Assembly (NCBI GenBank): GCA_030340625.1
Contig: JAOPHQ010002005.1
Coordinates: 91,001-155,000 of the forward strand
DNA: 64,000 nucleotides
From: Merluccius polli
Lineage: Eukaryota; Chordata; Actinopteri; Gadiformes; Merlucciidae
Reading direction: 5' to 3'
Part shown: in pieces, positions 34,620 to 45,351 of the stretch
How positions within the stretch are numbered: position 1 is the stretch's first letter
Layout: each line of letters begins with the position of its first letter
Notes under the pieces: generated by a model
Told to the model about the DNA's origin: nothing
The model's input: the letters and a program-made list of their open reading frames with translations, nothing else
Databases searched by the model: none
Translations under genes and position numbers: made by a program

Positions 34620-35430
34620 GTAGGTGAAGGGAGAGGAAAGAGACAGCACCTGTTCGCACCACTTTAATAACTCATAGTTCTCCTCCCACAATTGAGCTTC
34701 CGATCTCAATCAACCCCCTCCCCCCCCACCTCCCCGCAAGCCTGTTTATTATTCATCTCATCGTTAGAAGGGAGGGGGGGGAGGATGGGGGGGGCAGGTG
34801 ACCTCCCATGAACTGGACCACAGTCCATTTTGGACCCTGTCAGACGCTATTAGACACCCCCCCCCCCCCCCCCGCTGCAGGAGAGAGGGGTCACCTCACC
34901 GGGTAACTCGTGACAGATATGTGTGTGTGCATGTGTGTGTGTGTGTTATTTTAACGATAATTAAAGCGCTTGTAATTCTTTATTTCATTCTAACGCGGCT
35001 CGGAGGCCCGACAAACAATACAGCACTCAACTCGTTGAATTTGAGAAATCGAAAAATGTGTTTGGGTGCTTTATATAGTGTATGAAGTCTATTTTGTGTT
35101 ACAGTGGTATGGAGCATGTATACCATGCTTACCGCGAGTGCATGCTATGTGCCAAAGCTTCATCAGGATGCTTGTTCTGTGAATTTCGGTTGTGTTGTGT
35201 TTCCTCGCGGCTGCTGTCACTGAGCCGTGCAGTCCTTCCATTCAGTAAACACAATGCCGCCTTTAATTAGCTGTGTGCTTCTAATTGATTAAAGTTCCCT
35301 GTGGCGCAATTATGGGATTTCATAGTCCGCTTGCCTTCTTTCTTGCCCTCTTTCTTCCTTTATCTTCACCCCCGCATTTAAACTTTTTCTCCTCCTCCTC
35401 CCCATCGGTATTACTTCTCTCGTAGTGAGA

Positions 35431-35464
35431 GTAGTCTGTCTGTCTGTCTGTCTGTCTGTCTGTA

Positions 35465-35554
<90 letters not shown>
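35431..35554. repeat. (TGTC)n and (TATC)n microsatellite
   Basis: A TGTC run to 35463 changes to about 90 bp of TATC. Confidence 0.97.
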
Positions 35555-35579
35555 CCTACAGGTATATCTCCAGGTAAGT

Positions 35580-37190
35580 GATTTGCCCAAGAGCCACAGA
35601 CCTATGAGCCATTGAGCCTGTATGTCCTTTGGTGGGGAGGAAGTGGGTGGGGGGTGGACTAGAACTTCACGCTGCAATGCTAACACCATGCTAACACCAT
35701 GCCAACCCCTGCGCTAGCGCACTTTCTTTACCTTGCTATCCATCTAATAGTACTGTGTTGTAAAAGAGTTCACATCTACCCTGTTTCTTCAACTCCTCTC
35801 TCTCTCTCTCTCTCTCTCTTCCCAGTGAAGAGAGAATCACTAAGCAGGGCTGACCAATCCCAATCCGGCCCCTTTTTTTAGCCTGATAATCATCCATTAT
35901 TTATTTTGTTTCACTTCATAATTCAGGCTTCTTCTAAATGAGCCATTTTCAGAGACTCACATTGGATTTCACTGAATCAAAATGTTTTGCGATGGGAGTT
36001 GCAGGATGTTGTTTTCTGTTGCTCGCAATGGTCACATGGATTCAGTAAGTCCTGCCTACAAGACATCGATTGGCTCAGCAACCGACACCGGACCCTGAAT
36101 CACAGAACATTTGTAAAAAGTAGGCGGGGATTCAGGGGACTGGAACCAGTGAAACCCATTGTAGCTACAAGGCTGGTAGGGACTCCTGTCTTGTGGGGGG
36201 AATTGACACGGCATGACTGAGTGAAGGGCTCCACACGCACTGTGCGATTTTGCCCATCTTGTACGATTATTGTATGTCTATGCGATGGAAAAAATGTCAA
36301 ATCTTGATCCTCAGCCCTGTCCTACTGTGTGAGTGCAAGTCAGTCTGTCCTATTGAGTGATTCTTCCAACATGGCTACGACCTGTGTCCATCCTTTTCCT
36401 CTTTATTCCAAAGAAACAACCAAGTGTGTCATTCCTCTGGCGTGGCTCACCAGGCAGCGTCTTTTTTTGTCCCTGCCATGAACTGCGTGACACAAACATG
36501 AGACAATCATTATTCTGCCACAACTCTGTTATTCATATGACCCTCCTTGAACGAGTCCCAAATAAATGTGAAACTTTGTTTTGGACTCAACAACTCTGTG
36601 GGCTAACAACTCTGTGGACGGGCCTTCCCTCTACCTGTCACATCGACCGTCCCAAGCCACACAAGGGTCAGCAGACTTGGCACAGATTTTGCCATGACGG
36701 GTCATTTTTGACAGCCGATCATGGACAAAATGGCCCTTTAGGCCCAGGAGAGGTCCGCCGAGACCAATCAGACAGATTGGTCTCGGCTGGGCTGCTGACA
36801 GATGCTTGGTTTGGATTGCGTTTTTTGGCAGTTGTGCCCCGCAAGCCGCTCTTCTCCTTGTTGTTTCTGGTTGGCTTTTGGTCGTTGAGTTTGGGTCAAA
36901 ATTGGGTCTGAGAGAGCTTCTCGGTGTGTGTTTTTTATTTGTTAGAAAGAGAGACAGCTCAGTCAGTGAAGCTTGCCTGTGACTTTGTGTGACTTTGTGT
37001 GTGCCAGGTCCACTTTCTCTCTGGCCTGGTTATGTGAAGCAGATGAAGAGAAGATGTTCCAATGGGTTCGCATTGTTGGCACTAGAACTAAACACAGCCA
37101 CCCGTCACACAGATGATGCATAAACAGCTCTTCAGCTGCAGTTACCTCGACACTTTCCACCGCACCCCGCCTGCTCAGTACTGGGTCTGC
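35580..37190. other. noncoding stretch
   Basis: A 184-codon frame at 36357-36911 has no domain-like pattern and I do not count it as a gene. A perfect hairpin lies at 36757-36787. The stretch around ACACGCACTGTGCGATTTTG (36231-36250) resembles a dispersed fish repeat. Confidence 0.4.
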
Positions 37191-37204
37191 GTTAGTGTGC
37201 ATAA

Positions 37205-37206
<2 letters not shown>

Positions 37207-37238
<32 letters not shown>

Positions 37239-37369
37239 ATGTGTGTGTGTCTTCAATCATCTGTGTTATAAATGGGTGGCTCATAATTATTCAGTGAGGG
37301 ATGTATGTGTCCGGCAGTGTACCAGAAGCTTGCAGTGTTATGGGGAAGGAAATGGACCATTATGTGAAG

Positions 37370-37443
<74 letters not shown>

Positions 37444-37520
37444 GCATGTACACACACTGGCTTGCACACTCATGCATTCACATAAAAATACACACACACA
37501 CACACTGGCATGCATGCATG

Positions 37521-37580
<60 letters not shown>
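37207..37580. repeat. (GT)n and two (CA)n arrays
   Basis: GT at 37207-37236, CA at 37372-37440 and 37526-37580, with a GCATGCATGC palindrome at 37509-37520. Confidence 0.95.
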
Positions 37581-37584
<4 letters not shown>

Positions 37585-38264
37585 CATGAATAACAATGAG
37601 TAGCAAGACTCGGACGATGGAGTCTTCAACAATGCCAAGGGTGCTTGTGATTATTAATTTATTTGTTCTTGTGTCCCTCTGTCTAGCACACACAGCTGTG
37701 TGTGTGTGTGTGTGTGTGAGCTGCCAGTGATTCGACATAAAGGTCAAGAAGGTTGGTTCAGCGAGACACCTGATCTCAGAGCTCTTTCAAACATCTGAGG
37801 CTTGAAGATTGCCGCCGTAAGATGCGAGGCAAAAGAAACAGCAGACTGCTTTTATCATAAACTGTAAAATTCTCCCTTAGGGATCAATAAAGTTGTTATT
37901 TTTTACTCTAATAACTAATATGATTCAGTGGTGTCATAAAATCCACCGCCAGTGAAGAACAACGGGCACATTTAGCAATTGGAGGATTTTACTAGGAAGA
38001 AAGCCTTGAGGCCAACGCAGAACTTGAGTGTTATGAAGCACCAGGGGTGTATCCCTAATACATACAGCTGTTTGTATTTCTATTTACATATTCTGGACAC
38101 CGGCACACTCCTGCAATGCAGAGCACCCGCCGTGATTCATTGGGTGAGTTGAGCGATGGTTGTGGGCAAGGCAACTTCATTAAACCGTGCGTCAGGCGGA
38201 ATTAAGTGAGATTGTGAGTCATTCAAATGGTTTTCAAATGAAGTGGGCTTAGGCTGTACAGACA

Positions 38265-38355
<91 letters not shown>

Positions 38356-38374
38356 ACACACACATACACACACA
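38265..38374. repeat. (CA)n microsatellite
   Basis: About 110 bp of CA repeat with two TACA interruptions near the end. Confidence 0.97.
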
Positions 38375-38954
38375 GTAGAAGAACTTGAGTATCATTGCCT
38401 ACATTTTGAAAAGATATATTCAAAATGATGTTCAGAGTCCATTTGGAGTGCTGTTTTTGTTTGTAAATAAGATATCATATTCCATATGAGGCATAACTTG
38501 CTGTGATTCATATTTTTGCAGGACAAAAAGTGTTCAAAATGAATCAGTTGTGGTTTTCGAGTTTCTTTTGAATTCCTTCTACCTTCTCAAACATTGTACA
38601 CTAACGGGTCACTTGTAATTGCAGTGATCTGTAATGACATACTCTGTAGGCAGCAGGTACAGGTGCAGGAAAAAGCGGTGTGTATTCACAAGCCGGGCAG
38701 GGGTACAGAAGTAAAAACAACTCGGATGTTCTTATTACAAAATAATACATGCATGTGGTGAGAATCTCCCCTCAGGTAAAACATTCAGGAAAACCAGTGG
38801 CGTTGGATAGGAAGACAAATGTACTGGTCCAAGTGGGTTTAAATCCTGTTTTCTTCGCAAACTTTTATTTTTTTAGATTTTGAAGCTATACTAAAAGCTC
38901 AGTCAATGTCCTGGTTGAGCTAAGGGTTACCGTCAGACTTGAGCCAGCACCTTG
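38375..38954. other. noncoding flank of the sushi-type element
   Basis: No gene recognised. The last five bases CCTTG are the target duplicated by the retrotransposon. Confidence 0.5.
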
Positions 38955-39575
38955 TGTCATGGTTTCTCTCCTTGCTTCTGTCTGCAAGTATTAATTACTC
39001 TCTCACTCTCCACTCTGCTCTGCTTAATTGCTCCACCTGCTTTCACTCTGCCTCCTCATTGGCCATCCAGCTGCACTACATTCCCTCTGCCAATTAACCT
39101 CGGTATATAAAGCTCTGGTTTTCAGTTCTCCTCTGTCAGATCGTCTGTGAACATGCTCTTGACTCCTGTTCCCTGGCAAACATCTCTGACTCCTGATTTC
39201 GAACCCGGACCGTCTCTGAAAGCCTGCCTGATCTCCTGCTCCAGAAAACCTGACCTGCCTTCAACCCCGAAAACCCGTCTGATCTCCAACCCCGGTAAAC
39301 CGACCTGCCTTTCTGCCTTCTCAACTACGAATACTGCCTGCCCTTGTCTGTACTTCTGCCTGCCAGTCATCTGCCCTGTTGTGTGTGTGTCCCCCCCCCC
39401 CCCCCCCCAGGATTTCCGGACCCTCTACCACCATCTCCTTCGGACGCCTCTCTGCTGCTGGGGGGCACACACACACGGGCTCCAGGACTCACTCTCCCAA
39501 CTCCCTTTTCCCCGAAATTCAATAAACCCTCAAAACGTGACGCACTTGTGGTCCTCCTCTGTCTGGTCCCTGACA
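38955..39575 (+). repeat. 5' LTR of the sushi-type element
   Basis: Bounded by TGTCATGG and CCTGACA. It contains a TATA box, the self-primer sequence and a polyadenylation signal (AATAAA at 39521-39526), so U3, R and U5 can be placed in order. It has an 18-bp C run near 39391. Confidence 0.95.
39104..39110 (+). promoter_or_regulatory. TATA box of the 5' LTR
   Basis: TATATAA about 31 bp before GTCAGATCGT at 39135, the expected distance to the transcription start. The 3' LTR has the same box at 44423-44429. Confidence 0.7.
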
Positions 39576-39577
39576 GA

Positions 39578-39587
39578 ACGATCTGAC
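39578..39587 (+). other. self-priming primer-binding site
   Basis: ACGATCTGAC, two bases after the 5' LTR, is the exact reverse complement of GTCAGATCGT at 39135-39144, the predicted 5' end of the element's RNA. Tf1/sushi elements prime reverse transcription with a fragment of their own 5' end instead of a tRNA. Confidence 0.7.
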
Positions 39588-39591
39588 CAGC

Positions 39592-40689
39592 ATGGACCCA
39601 GCGCACGACACACCCAGCATGGAAACCTCCGACCCTAAAACATCAACTGCCATGCAGCGCCTGGAACTTGCTGAGGGTGGGATGCATCGGATGGCTGGAG
39701 ACATCTCATCTTTGATTCAGCTTGGTCGCCAGCAGCAACAGCAGTTTCACCAACATCAACAGCAGATTCAACAGCAGCAACAACAGCTGGCCCAGGTCTT
39801 GCAAATGCTCACCAACCTGACCTCTCCATCTGCCCAGGCTCCTGCCCCATCTGCCCCAGCACCTCTTCTGGATCCCAACGCTCCAGTCCCAGTGGCTCAA
39901 GTCCCAGTGGCTCCAGTTCCAGTGGCTCACAGTGCCCCAGAGCCAAAGATCGGCAACCCAGAACGTTTTGACGGTAACCCGGCCCAAGTGCGCGCATTCT
40001 TAACCAGCTGCCGAGTCCAGTTCTCTCTACAACCCAGGACCTTCGCCACAGAGGGAGCCAGAGTGGGGTACGTCATTACACACCTGACAGGCCGAGCTCG
40101 ACTGTGGGGAACCGCTGAGTTTGACCGGCAGACCCCAGCCTGCACTTCCTTCGATGCCTTCGCCGAGGAAATGTTGAAGGTGTTCGACCTGGGCTCATCA
40201 ACTGCGGAGGCGTCCAGGGCCCTGATGACCATCCGCCAGGGGAACCGGACTGTGGCGGACTTTTCCATCGATTTCTGTACCCTGGCAAGGCGCAGCTCAT
40301 GGAACGAGGCTGCACAAGTGGATGCCTTCCTTCATAGCCTGGCAGACTATGTGAAGGATGAACTCGTCTCGCATGACCAACCCTCGGCACTCGATGAAGC
40401 CATCGCCCTTGCCGTTCGGATCGACCGTCGGATCCAGACTCGCCGACGGGAGAAGGGACGCTCCACCCAGCCATCTGTCCACACTCTGGGTCATTCTGCT
40501 GCTCGGCCACCCTCTTCAGCAACTCCCCAGAGCCAGCTCGACCCGCCAGAGCCCATGGAGATTGGCCGTGCCTCCCTCACCCCTGCTGAGCGCCAGCGCC
40601 GCCTCTCTTCCAACCTCTGCTTGTACTGTGGAGCTGATGGTCATCGGGTCGCCACCTGTCCAGTAAAAGCCGCAGCTCACCGGACGTAG
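39592..40689 (+). CDS. Gag of the sushi-type element
   Basis: A 365-codon ORF starting at an ATG with a good context (AGCATGG), 16 bp after the LTR. Residues about 45-70 are glutamine-rich (coiled-coil-like), then comes an Ala/Pro/Val-rich linker (about 78-117). The capsid region runs from about residue 120 (GNPERFDGNPAQVRAFLTSC) to about 280. A single CCHC zinc knuckle, CLYCGADGHRVATC, lies at 343-356 near the C-terminus (TAG at 40687). Gag assembles the particle and binds element RNA. The frame is intact. It lies one frame away from pol and overlaps the pol open frame by about 50 bp. Confidence 0.95.
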   Translation: MDPAHDTPSMETSDPKTSTAMQRLELAEGGMHRMAGDISSLIQLGRQQQQQFHQHQQQIQQQQQQLAQVLQMLTNLTSPSAQAPAPSAPAPLLDPNAPVPVAQVPVAPVPVAHSAPEPKIGNPERFDGNPAQVRAFLTSCRVQFSLQPRTFATEGARVGYVITHLTGRARLWGTAEFDRQTPACTSFDAFAEEMLKVFDLGSSTAEASRALMTIRQGNRTVADFSIDFCTLARRSSWNEAAQVDAFLHSLADYVKDELVSHDQPSALDEAIALAVRIDRRIQTRRREKGRSTQPSVHTLGHSAARPPSSATPQSQLDPPEPMEIGRASLTPAERQRRLSSNLCLYCGADGHRVATCPVKAAAHRT

Positions 40690-40709
40690 GAGGGATCCGG
40701 CTGAGCTCG

Positions 40710-43700
40710 ATGACCACCCAACCCTCCACCAGCCGTAAGCCCCTTTTTCTAGTTCGCCTCCTCCTCTCTGAAACCACCCACACTTTGACCGCTCTGGTTG
40801 ACTCTGGTGCCGAGGCTAACCTCATGGACATTGAGCTGGCCCGTCAGTTGGGGTTGGAGAGCCAACGTCTGCCCTGTCCTGTCCCAGCCCGAGCTCTGGA
40901 TGGTCATCTCCTTGGCAAAGTCACCAGCGTCACTACCCCCATCTCAATGATGCTGTCAGGTAACCACCACGAAACCATCCGTTTTCACCTGCTCCGCTCC
41001 CCAGGCCAACTGCTTATCCTGGGCTACCCATGGCTTCGCCAGCATAACCCCCACCTTGACTGGACGACCGGGACAATCACGGAGTGGGGTAAGGACTGCC
41101 ACCGGACCTGTTTGCGCTCTGCCATGCTACCCTCCAGTTCGGTACCCACCGATTCTGTCCCTGACCTCTCCAACGTACCCAAGTGCTATCACGGACTACA
41201 GGAGGTATTCAACAAAGCCAAGGCCACTTCGCTGCCCCCACACCGGCCCTACGACTGTGCCATAGACCTCCGTCCAGGAACCGCTCCACCCAAGGGCGGC
41301 CTCTACTCCCTGTCTGCCCCCGAAAGAAGAGCCATGGAGGACTATATAAATAACTCCCTGGCAGCTGGAATCATCCGTCCGTCTTCTTCTCCTGCTGGTG
41401 CCGGGTTCTTCTTTGTGGATAAGAAAGATGGGTCCCTCCGTCCCTGCATCGACTACCGGGGCTTGAACGACATCACCGTCAAGAACCGGTATCCTCTTCC
41501 TCTGCTCACCTCTGCCTTCGAGTTGCTCCAAGGAGCCACAGTCTACACCAAACTGGATCTGAGGAATGCTTACCACCTGGTGCGGATAAGGGAGGGAGAT
41601 GAATGGAAGACGGCATTTAACACCCCAACTGGCCATTATGAGTACCTGGTTATGCCGTTCGGCCTCACCAACGCTCCAGCAGTGTTCCAGGCTCTGGTCA
41701 ATGATGTTTTGCGGGACATGTTGAACAGATTTGTCTTTGTGTACCTAGACGACATCTTAATCTTCTCCCGAACCCTGTCCGAACACACCCGCCATGTCCA
41801 GCTAGTCCTCAATCGTCTCCTGGAGAACTCCCTGTACGTCAAGGCAGAGAAGTGTGACTTCCATGCTCGGTCCGTGGCTTTCCTGGGGTACATCGTGGCA
41901 GAGGGGAGCATCCAAATGGATCCCGCCAAGGTGTCAGCAGTGACTTCGTGGCCCACACCTGAAAACAGGAAGACACTTCAGCAGTTCCTCGGGTTTGCCA
42001 ATTTCTACCGCAAATTCATCCGCAGTTACAGCACTGTTGCCTCCCCTCTCACTGCCCTGACCAGCCCCAAACAGCCATTCGTCTGGACCTCGGCAGCCAG
42101 CAACGCCTTCAGCACCCTCAAGTCACGCTTCACTTCTGCCCCCATCCTCCAGATGCCTGACTCTGACCGGCAGTTTGTTGTGGAGGTGGACGCCTCTGAT
42201 GTGGGTGTCGGCGCTGTGCTCTCTCAACGAGCGGCAGAGGACAGCAAACTCCATCCCTGTGCGTTCTTCTCTCGCCGACTGTCACCGTCCGAACAGAATT
42301 ACGACATCGGCAACCGTGAGCTGCTAGCTGTCAAACTGGCCCTGGAGGAGTGGCGGCACTGGTTGGAAGGCTCAACGGTTCCATTCCTGGTCTGGACCGA
42401 CCATAAGAATCTCGAATACATCCGCACCGCCAAACGACTGAATCCAAGACAGTCCCGCTGGGCTCTGTTCTTCACCCGCTTCAATTTTACACTCTCGTAC
42501 CGTCCTGGATCACGCAACACCAAGCCTGATGCTCTGTCCCGTCAGTTTCAGAGAGACGACATGCACGCCAAGGAACCTGTATCCATCCTGCCTGGTCCCT
42601 GTGTTGTCGCTGCCCTAACCTGGGATGTGGAACAGCAAGTACAGGAGGCACTCCGCAACCAGCCTGGGCCCAGTGCATGCCCTGCAGACCGTCTCTTTGT
42701 CCCTGAAAATTTGAGATCACAGGTCCTACAGTGGGGGCACAACTCCCGCCTTGCTTGCCACCCCGGATCCACACGCACCTGCCATCTGCTCACCCAGCGA
42801 TTCTGGTGGCCGTCTCTGAGGAGGGACGTTCGAGAATATGTCCGTGCCTGTCCCACTTGTAACCAAAGCAAGTCCTCCAACCAGCCCCCAGCCGGCTTGC
42901 TCCAGCCCCTACCTGTACCCTCAAGACCTTGGTCCCATGTCTCTCTGGACTTTGTTACTGGCCTGCCCCCATCTGACGGCATGACTGCCATCCTCACTAT
43001 AGTGGACCGTTTTAGCAAGATGGCACACTTCGTCCCCCTCCCGAAGCTACCATCCGCCAAAGAGACCGCCCAGGTGGTCTTAGACCACGCTTTCCGGATA
43101 CATGGGCTGCCCAGGGATGTCGTCTTGGACCGGGGCCCGCAATTCACTTCCACCTTCTGGAAGGAATTCTGCCAGCTGCTGGGGGCCACAGTCAGCCTAT
43201 CCTCTGGATTTCACCCTCAGTCCAATGGCCAGTCGGAGCGGGCAAACCAGGAGCTGGAGAAGGCACTCCGTTGCATGGCATCTTCCAACCCCCGGGCCTG
43301 GGCAAAGCAACTGACTTGGGTGGAGTATGCCCACAATTCTCTTACCTGCTCTGCTACTGGCATGTCCCCCTTCCAGTGTGTGTATGGCTACCAACCACCT
43401 CTCTTCGCCAGCCTGGAGGGGGAGGTCACCTGCCCATCAGCCCTCGCCTATGCTCGACAATGCCGCCGCGCTTGGTCTCGAGCCCGCACCACACTCCTCA
43501 GATCTGTCACCAGCTACTCTATTGGGGCCAACCGTCGGAGGACTCCGGCACCGACCTACCATGTGGGCCAGAAGGTGTGGCTTTCAGCCAAGGACTTGCC
43601 ACTCAGGGTTGAGTCGCGGAAGCTGGCCCCTAGGTTCCTTGGGCCGTTCCCCATTCAGAAGATCATCAGTGCAACTGCTGTCCGGCTCCTACTGCCCAGG

Positions 43701-44180
43701 TCCATGAGAGTACACCCCACTTTTCATGTCTCCAAAATCAAGCCTGTTCACGAGAGCCCGCTGGCTCTGGCTGCACCCACTCCTCCTCCACATCTCGTAG
43801 ATGGGGGCCTGGTCTTTTCTGTCCGAAGGCTGCTCCGGTCCAGGCGAAGAGGCAGAGGAATGCAGTACCTGGTGGACTGGGAAGGTTATGGTCCGGAAGA
43901 AAGGACCTGGGTGCCTGCCAGACGAGTTGTAGATCGGACGCTCATCACTGATTTCCATCGTCAGCATCCTGACCAGCCCTCCATCCGGCGTGGCCGGCCA
44001 AGGGGGTCCCGACTTTTATCCTGCCCGACACCTGACCCTGAGCCGGACCCGGCGCCTGACCTGGATTCTGATGTGCCTTCTGCTGGTGAGGATGAGGATG
44101 CACAGCCAATGGATGATGTGGGTTCCCTGGTTTCCTCTGAGGACGAAGCGGTGGAGACTGATCGGTCTGAGGAATTCTGA
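40710..44180 (+). CDS. Pol of the sushi-type element (protease, RT, RNase H, integrase, chromodomain)
   Basis: An intact 1156-codon ORF. The protease active site is ALVDSGAEANLMD (Asp near residue 31). RT has KLDLRNAYHLVRI and the catalytic YLDD at 345-348. RNase H has VDASDVGVGAVLSQ (Asp 494) and TDHKNLEYI. Integrase has an H2C2 zinc-binding module (His 677 onward, CPTC) and a D,D-35-E core: Asp 747 (LDFVTG), Asp 807 (LDRGPQF) and Glu 843 (NGQSERANQ). The C-terminus carries a chromodomain near 1035-1090 (MQYLVDWEGYGPEERTWVP), which in chromoviruses guides integration to marked chromatin. Gag is in another frame; the pol frame is open from 40638, so expression by -1 frameshift is possible, as is reinitiation at the ATG at 40710. 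All key residues looked for are present, so this copy may be functional. Confidence 0.95.
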   Translation: MTTQPSTSRKPLFLVRLLLSETTHTLTALVDSGAEANLMDIELARQLGLESQRLPCPVPARALDGHLLGKVTSVTTPISMMLSGNHHETIRFHLLRSPGQLLILGYPWLRQHNPHLDWTTGTITEWGKDCHRTCLRSAMLPSSSVPTDSVPDLSNVPKCYHGLQEVFNKAKATSLPPHRPYDCAIDLRPGTAPPKGGLYSLSAPERRAMEDYINNSLAAGIIRPSSSPAGAGFFFVDKKDGSLRPCIDYRGLNDITVKNRYPLPLLTSAFELLQGATVYTKLDLRNAYHLVRIREGDEWKTAFNTPTGHYEYLVMPFGLTNAPAVFQALVNDVLRDMLNRFVFVYLDDILIFSRTLSEHTRHVQLVLNRLLENSLYVKAEKCDFHARSVAFLGYIVAEGSIQMDPAKVSAVTSWPTPENRKTLQQFLGFANFYRKFIRSYSTVASPLTALTSPKQPFVWTSAASNAFSTLKSRFTSAPILQMPDSDRQFVVEVDASDVGVGAVLSQRAAEDSKLHPCAFFSRRLSPSEQNYDIGNRELLAVKLALEEWRHWLEGSTVPFLVWTDHKNLEYIRTAKRLNPRQSRWALFFTRFNFTLSYRPGSRNTKPDALSRQFQRDDMHAKEPVSILPGPCVVAALTWDVEQQVQEALRNQPGPSACPADRLFVPENLRSQVLQWGHNSRLACHPGSTRTCHLLTQRFWWPSLRRDVREYVRACPTCNQSKSSNQPPAGLLQPLPVPSRPWSHVSLDFVTGLPPSDGMTAILTIVDRFSKMAHFVPLPKLPSAKETAQVVLDHAFRIHGLPRDVVLDRGPQFTSTFWKEFCQLLGATVSLSSGFHPQSNGQSERANQELEKALRCMASSNPRAWAKQLTWVEYAHNSLTCSATGMSPFQCVYGYQPPLFASLEGEVTCPSALAYARQCRRAWSRARTTLLRSVTSYSIGANRRRTPAPTYHVGQKVWLSAKDLPLRVESRKLAPRFLGPFPIQKIISATAVRLLLPRSMRVHPTFHVSKIKPVHESPLALAAPTPPPHLVDGGLVFSVRRLLRSRRRGRGMQYLVDWEGYGPEERTWVPARRVVDRTLITDFHRQHPDQPSIRRGRPRGSRLLSCPTPDPEPDPAPDLDSDVPSAGEDEDAQPMDDVGSLVSSEDEAVETDRSEEF

Positions 44181-44250
44181 CCCTCCGCCGGCTCCCCCCT
44201 CCGCCCGCCCGGCTTGATGGTGCTGCTTGGGGACTTCTGGAGCCGTCCCT

Positions 44251-44261
44251 TGAGGGGGGGG
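44251..44261 (+). other. polypurine tract of the sushi-type element
   Basis: GAGGGGGGGGG just before TTC and the 3' LTR start (TGTCATGG) primes plus-strand synthesis in Gypsy elements. Confidence 0.85.
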
Positions 44262-44264
44262 TTC

Positions 44265-44889
44265 TGTCATGGTTTCTCTCCTTGCTTCTGTCTGCAAGTA
44301 TTAATTACTTTCAATTATCTCTCACTCTCCACTCTGCTCTGCTTAATTGCTCCACCTGCTTTCACTCTGCCTCCTCATTGGCCATCCAGCTGCACTACAT
44401 TCCCTCTGCCAATTAACCTCGGTATATAAAGCTCTGGTTTTCAGTTCTCCTCTGTCAGATCGTCTGTGAACATGCTCTTGACTCCTGTTCCCTGGCAAAC
44501 ATCTCTGACTCCTGATTTCGAACCTGGACCGTCTCTGAAAGCCTGCCTGATCTCCTGCTCCAGAAAACCTGACCTGCCTTCAACCCCGAAAACCCGTCTG
44601 ATCTCCAACCCCGGTAAACCGACCTGCCTTTCTGCCTTCTCAACTACGAATACTGCCTGCCCTTGTCTGTACTTCTGCCTGCCAGTCATCTGCCCTGTTG
44701 TGTGTGTGTTCCCCCCCCCCCCAGGATTTCCGGACCCTCTACCACCATCTCCTTCGGACGCCTCTCTGCTGCTGGGGGGCACACACACACGGGCTCCAGG
44801 ACTCACTCTCCCAACTCCCTTTTCCCCGAAATTCAATAAACCCTCAAAACGTGACGCACTTGTGGTCCTCCTCTGTCTGGTCCCTGACA
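44265..44889 (+). repeat. 3' LTR of the sushi-type element
   Basis: 625 bp, nearly identical to the 5' LTR; carries about 11 extra bases (TTTCAATTATC region) and a shorter C run. Confidence 0.95.
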
Positions 44890-45318
44890 CCTTGTAACCA
44901 TGGCGACCGTCCGATACATTTGTACCGCTCTTCTTCTGTGCTTCTATGATTGGAAAAATGTAAAATTGGATACATAAAAACAATAACAGCGAAAAAAACT
45001 TCAGAGCTGCATGCAGGCTCAAGAGCCATGGGCTCCCGACCCCTGGTTTAGGTGGAAGCAACCCCGCCCAGTCTCTGAAAATGGCTCAGAAAGAAAGAAA
45101 CTTCAGACTGAATTTTGAAGTGAAACGAAACAGAAATTCAGGCTGATCATCAGGCTAAAACATACCTGCAGATTAGCCATGATGGCACGGACGATCCTCA
45201 GACACTGCAGGTATATGGAGAACTGATTAAAGGTGTAGAGTACTGTTAGCACATGCAGTTTGATGGCCTTGTGTAAGGTGAGAATTAGAGGGCGGTTAAT
45301 CCCTTCATCAGTCTGCAT
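44890..45318. other. noncoding flank with a lone hAT-like end
   Basis: GGGCTCCCGACCCCTG ending at 45045 looks like a hAT terminus, but no matching left end is visible. No gene. Confidence 0.4.
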
Positions 45319-45351
45319 GCGGGGGGGGGGGGGGGGGGGGTGGGGGGGGGG
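45319..45351. repeat. G homopolymer tract
   Basis: Two G runs of more than 9 bases separated by one T; G-quadruplex-prone. Confidence 0.9.

Larger units (their letters stand above)
38955..44889 (+). mobile_element. full-length chromodomain Ty3/Gypsy (sushi/Tf1-type) retrotransposon
   Basis: A complete 5.9-kb element: two LTRs (621 and 625 bp, starting TGTCATGG and ending CCCTGACA), intact gag, and intact pol with protease, RT, RNase H, integrase and C-terminal chromodomain. CCTTG is duplicated at 38950-38954 and 44890-44894. The LTRs differ by about one substitution, one indel of about 11 bp and the length of a C run, so insertion is recent. No envelope gene. The domain order and chromodomain place it with the vertebrate sushi-ichi/chromovirus group. 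Confidence 0.95.

Noticed and set aside
36357..36911. 184-codon plus-strand ORF
   Set aside because: No domain, no repeat of codon pattern, no splice context; compatible with chance in a 64-kb window.
44990..45045. hAT MITE right end next to the sushi-type element
   Set aside because: Only one end is visible; no left terminus or target duplication was found on the other side of the retrotransposon, so no element is called.
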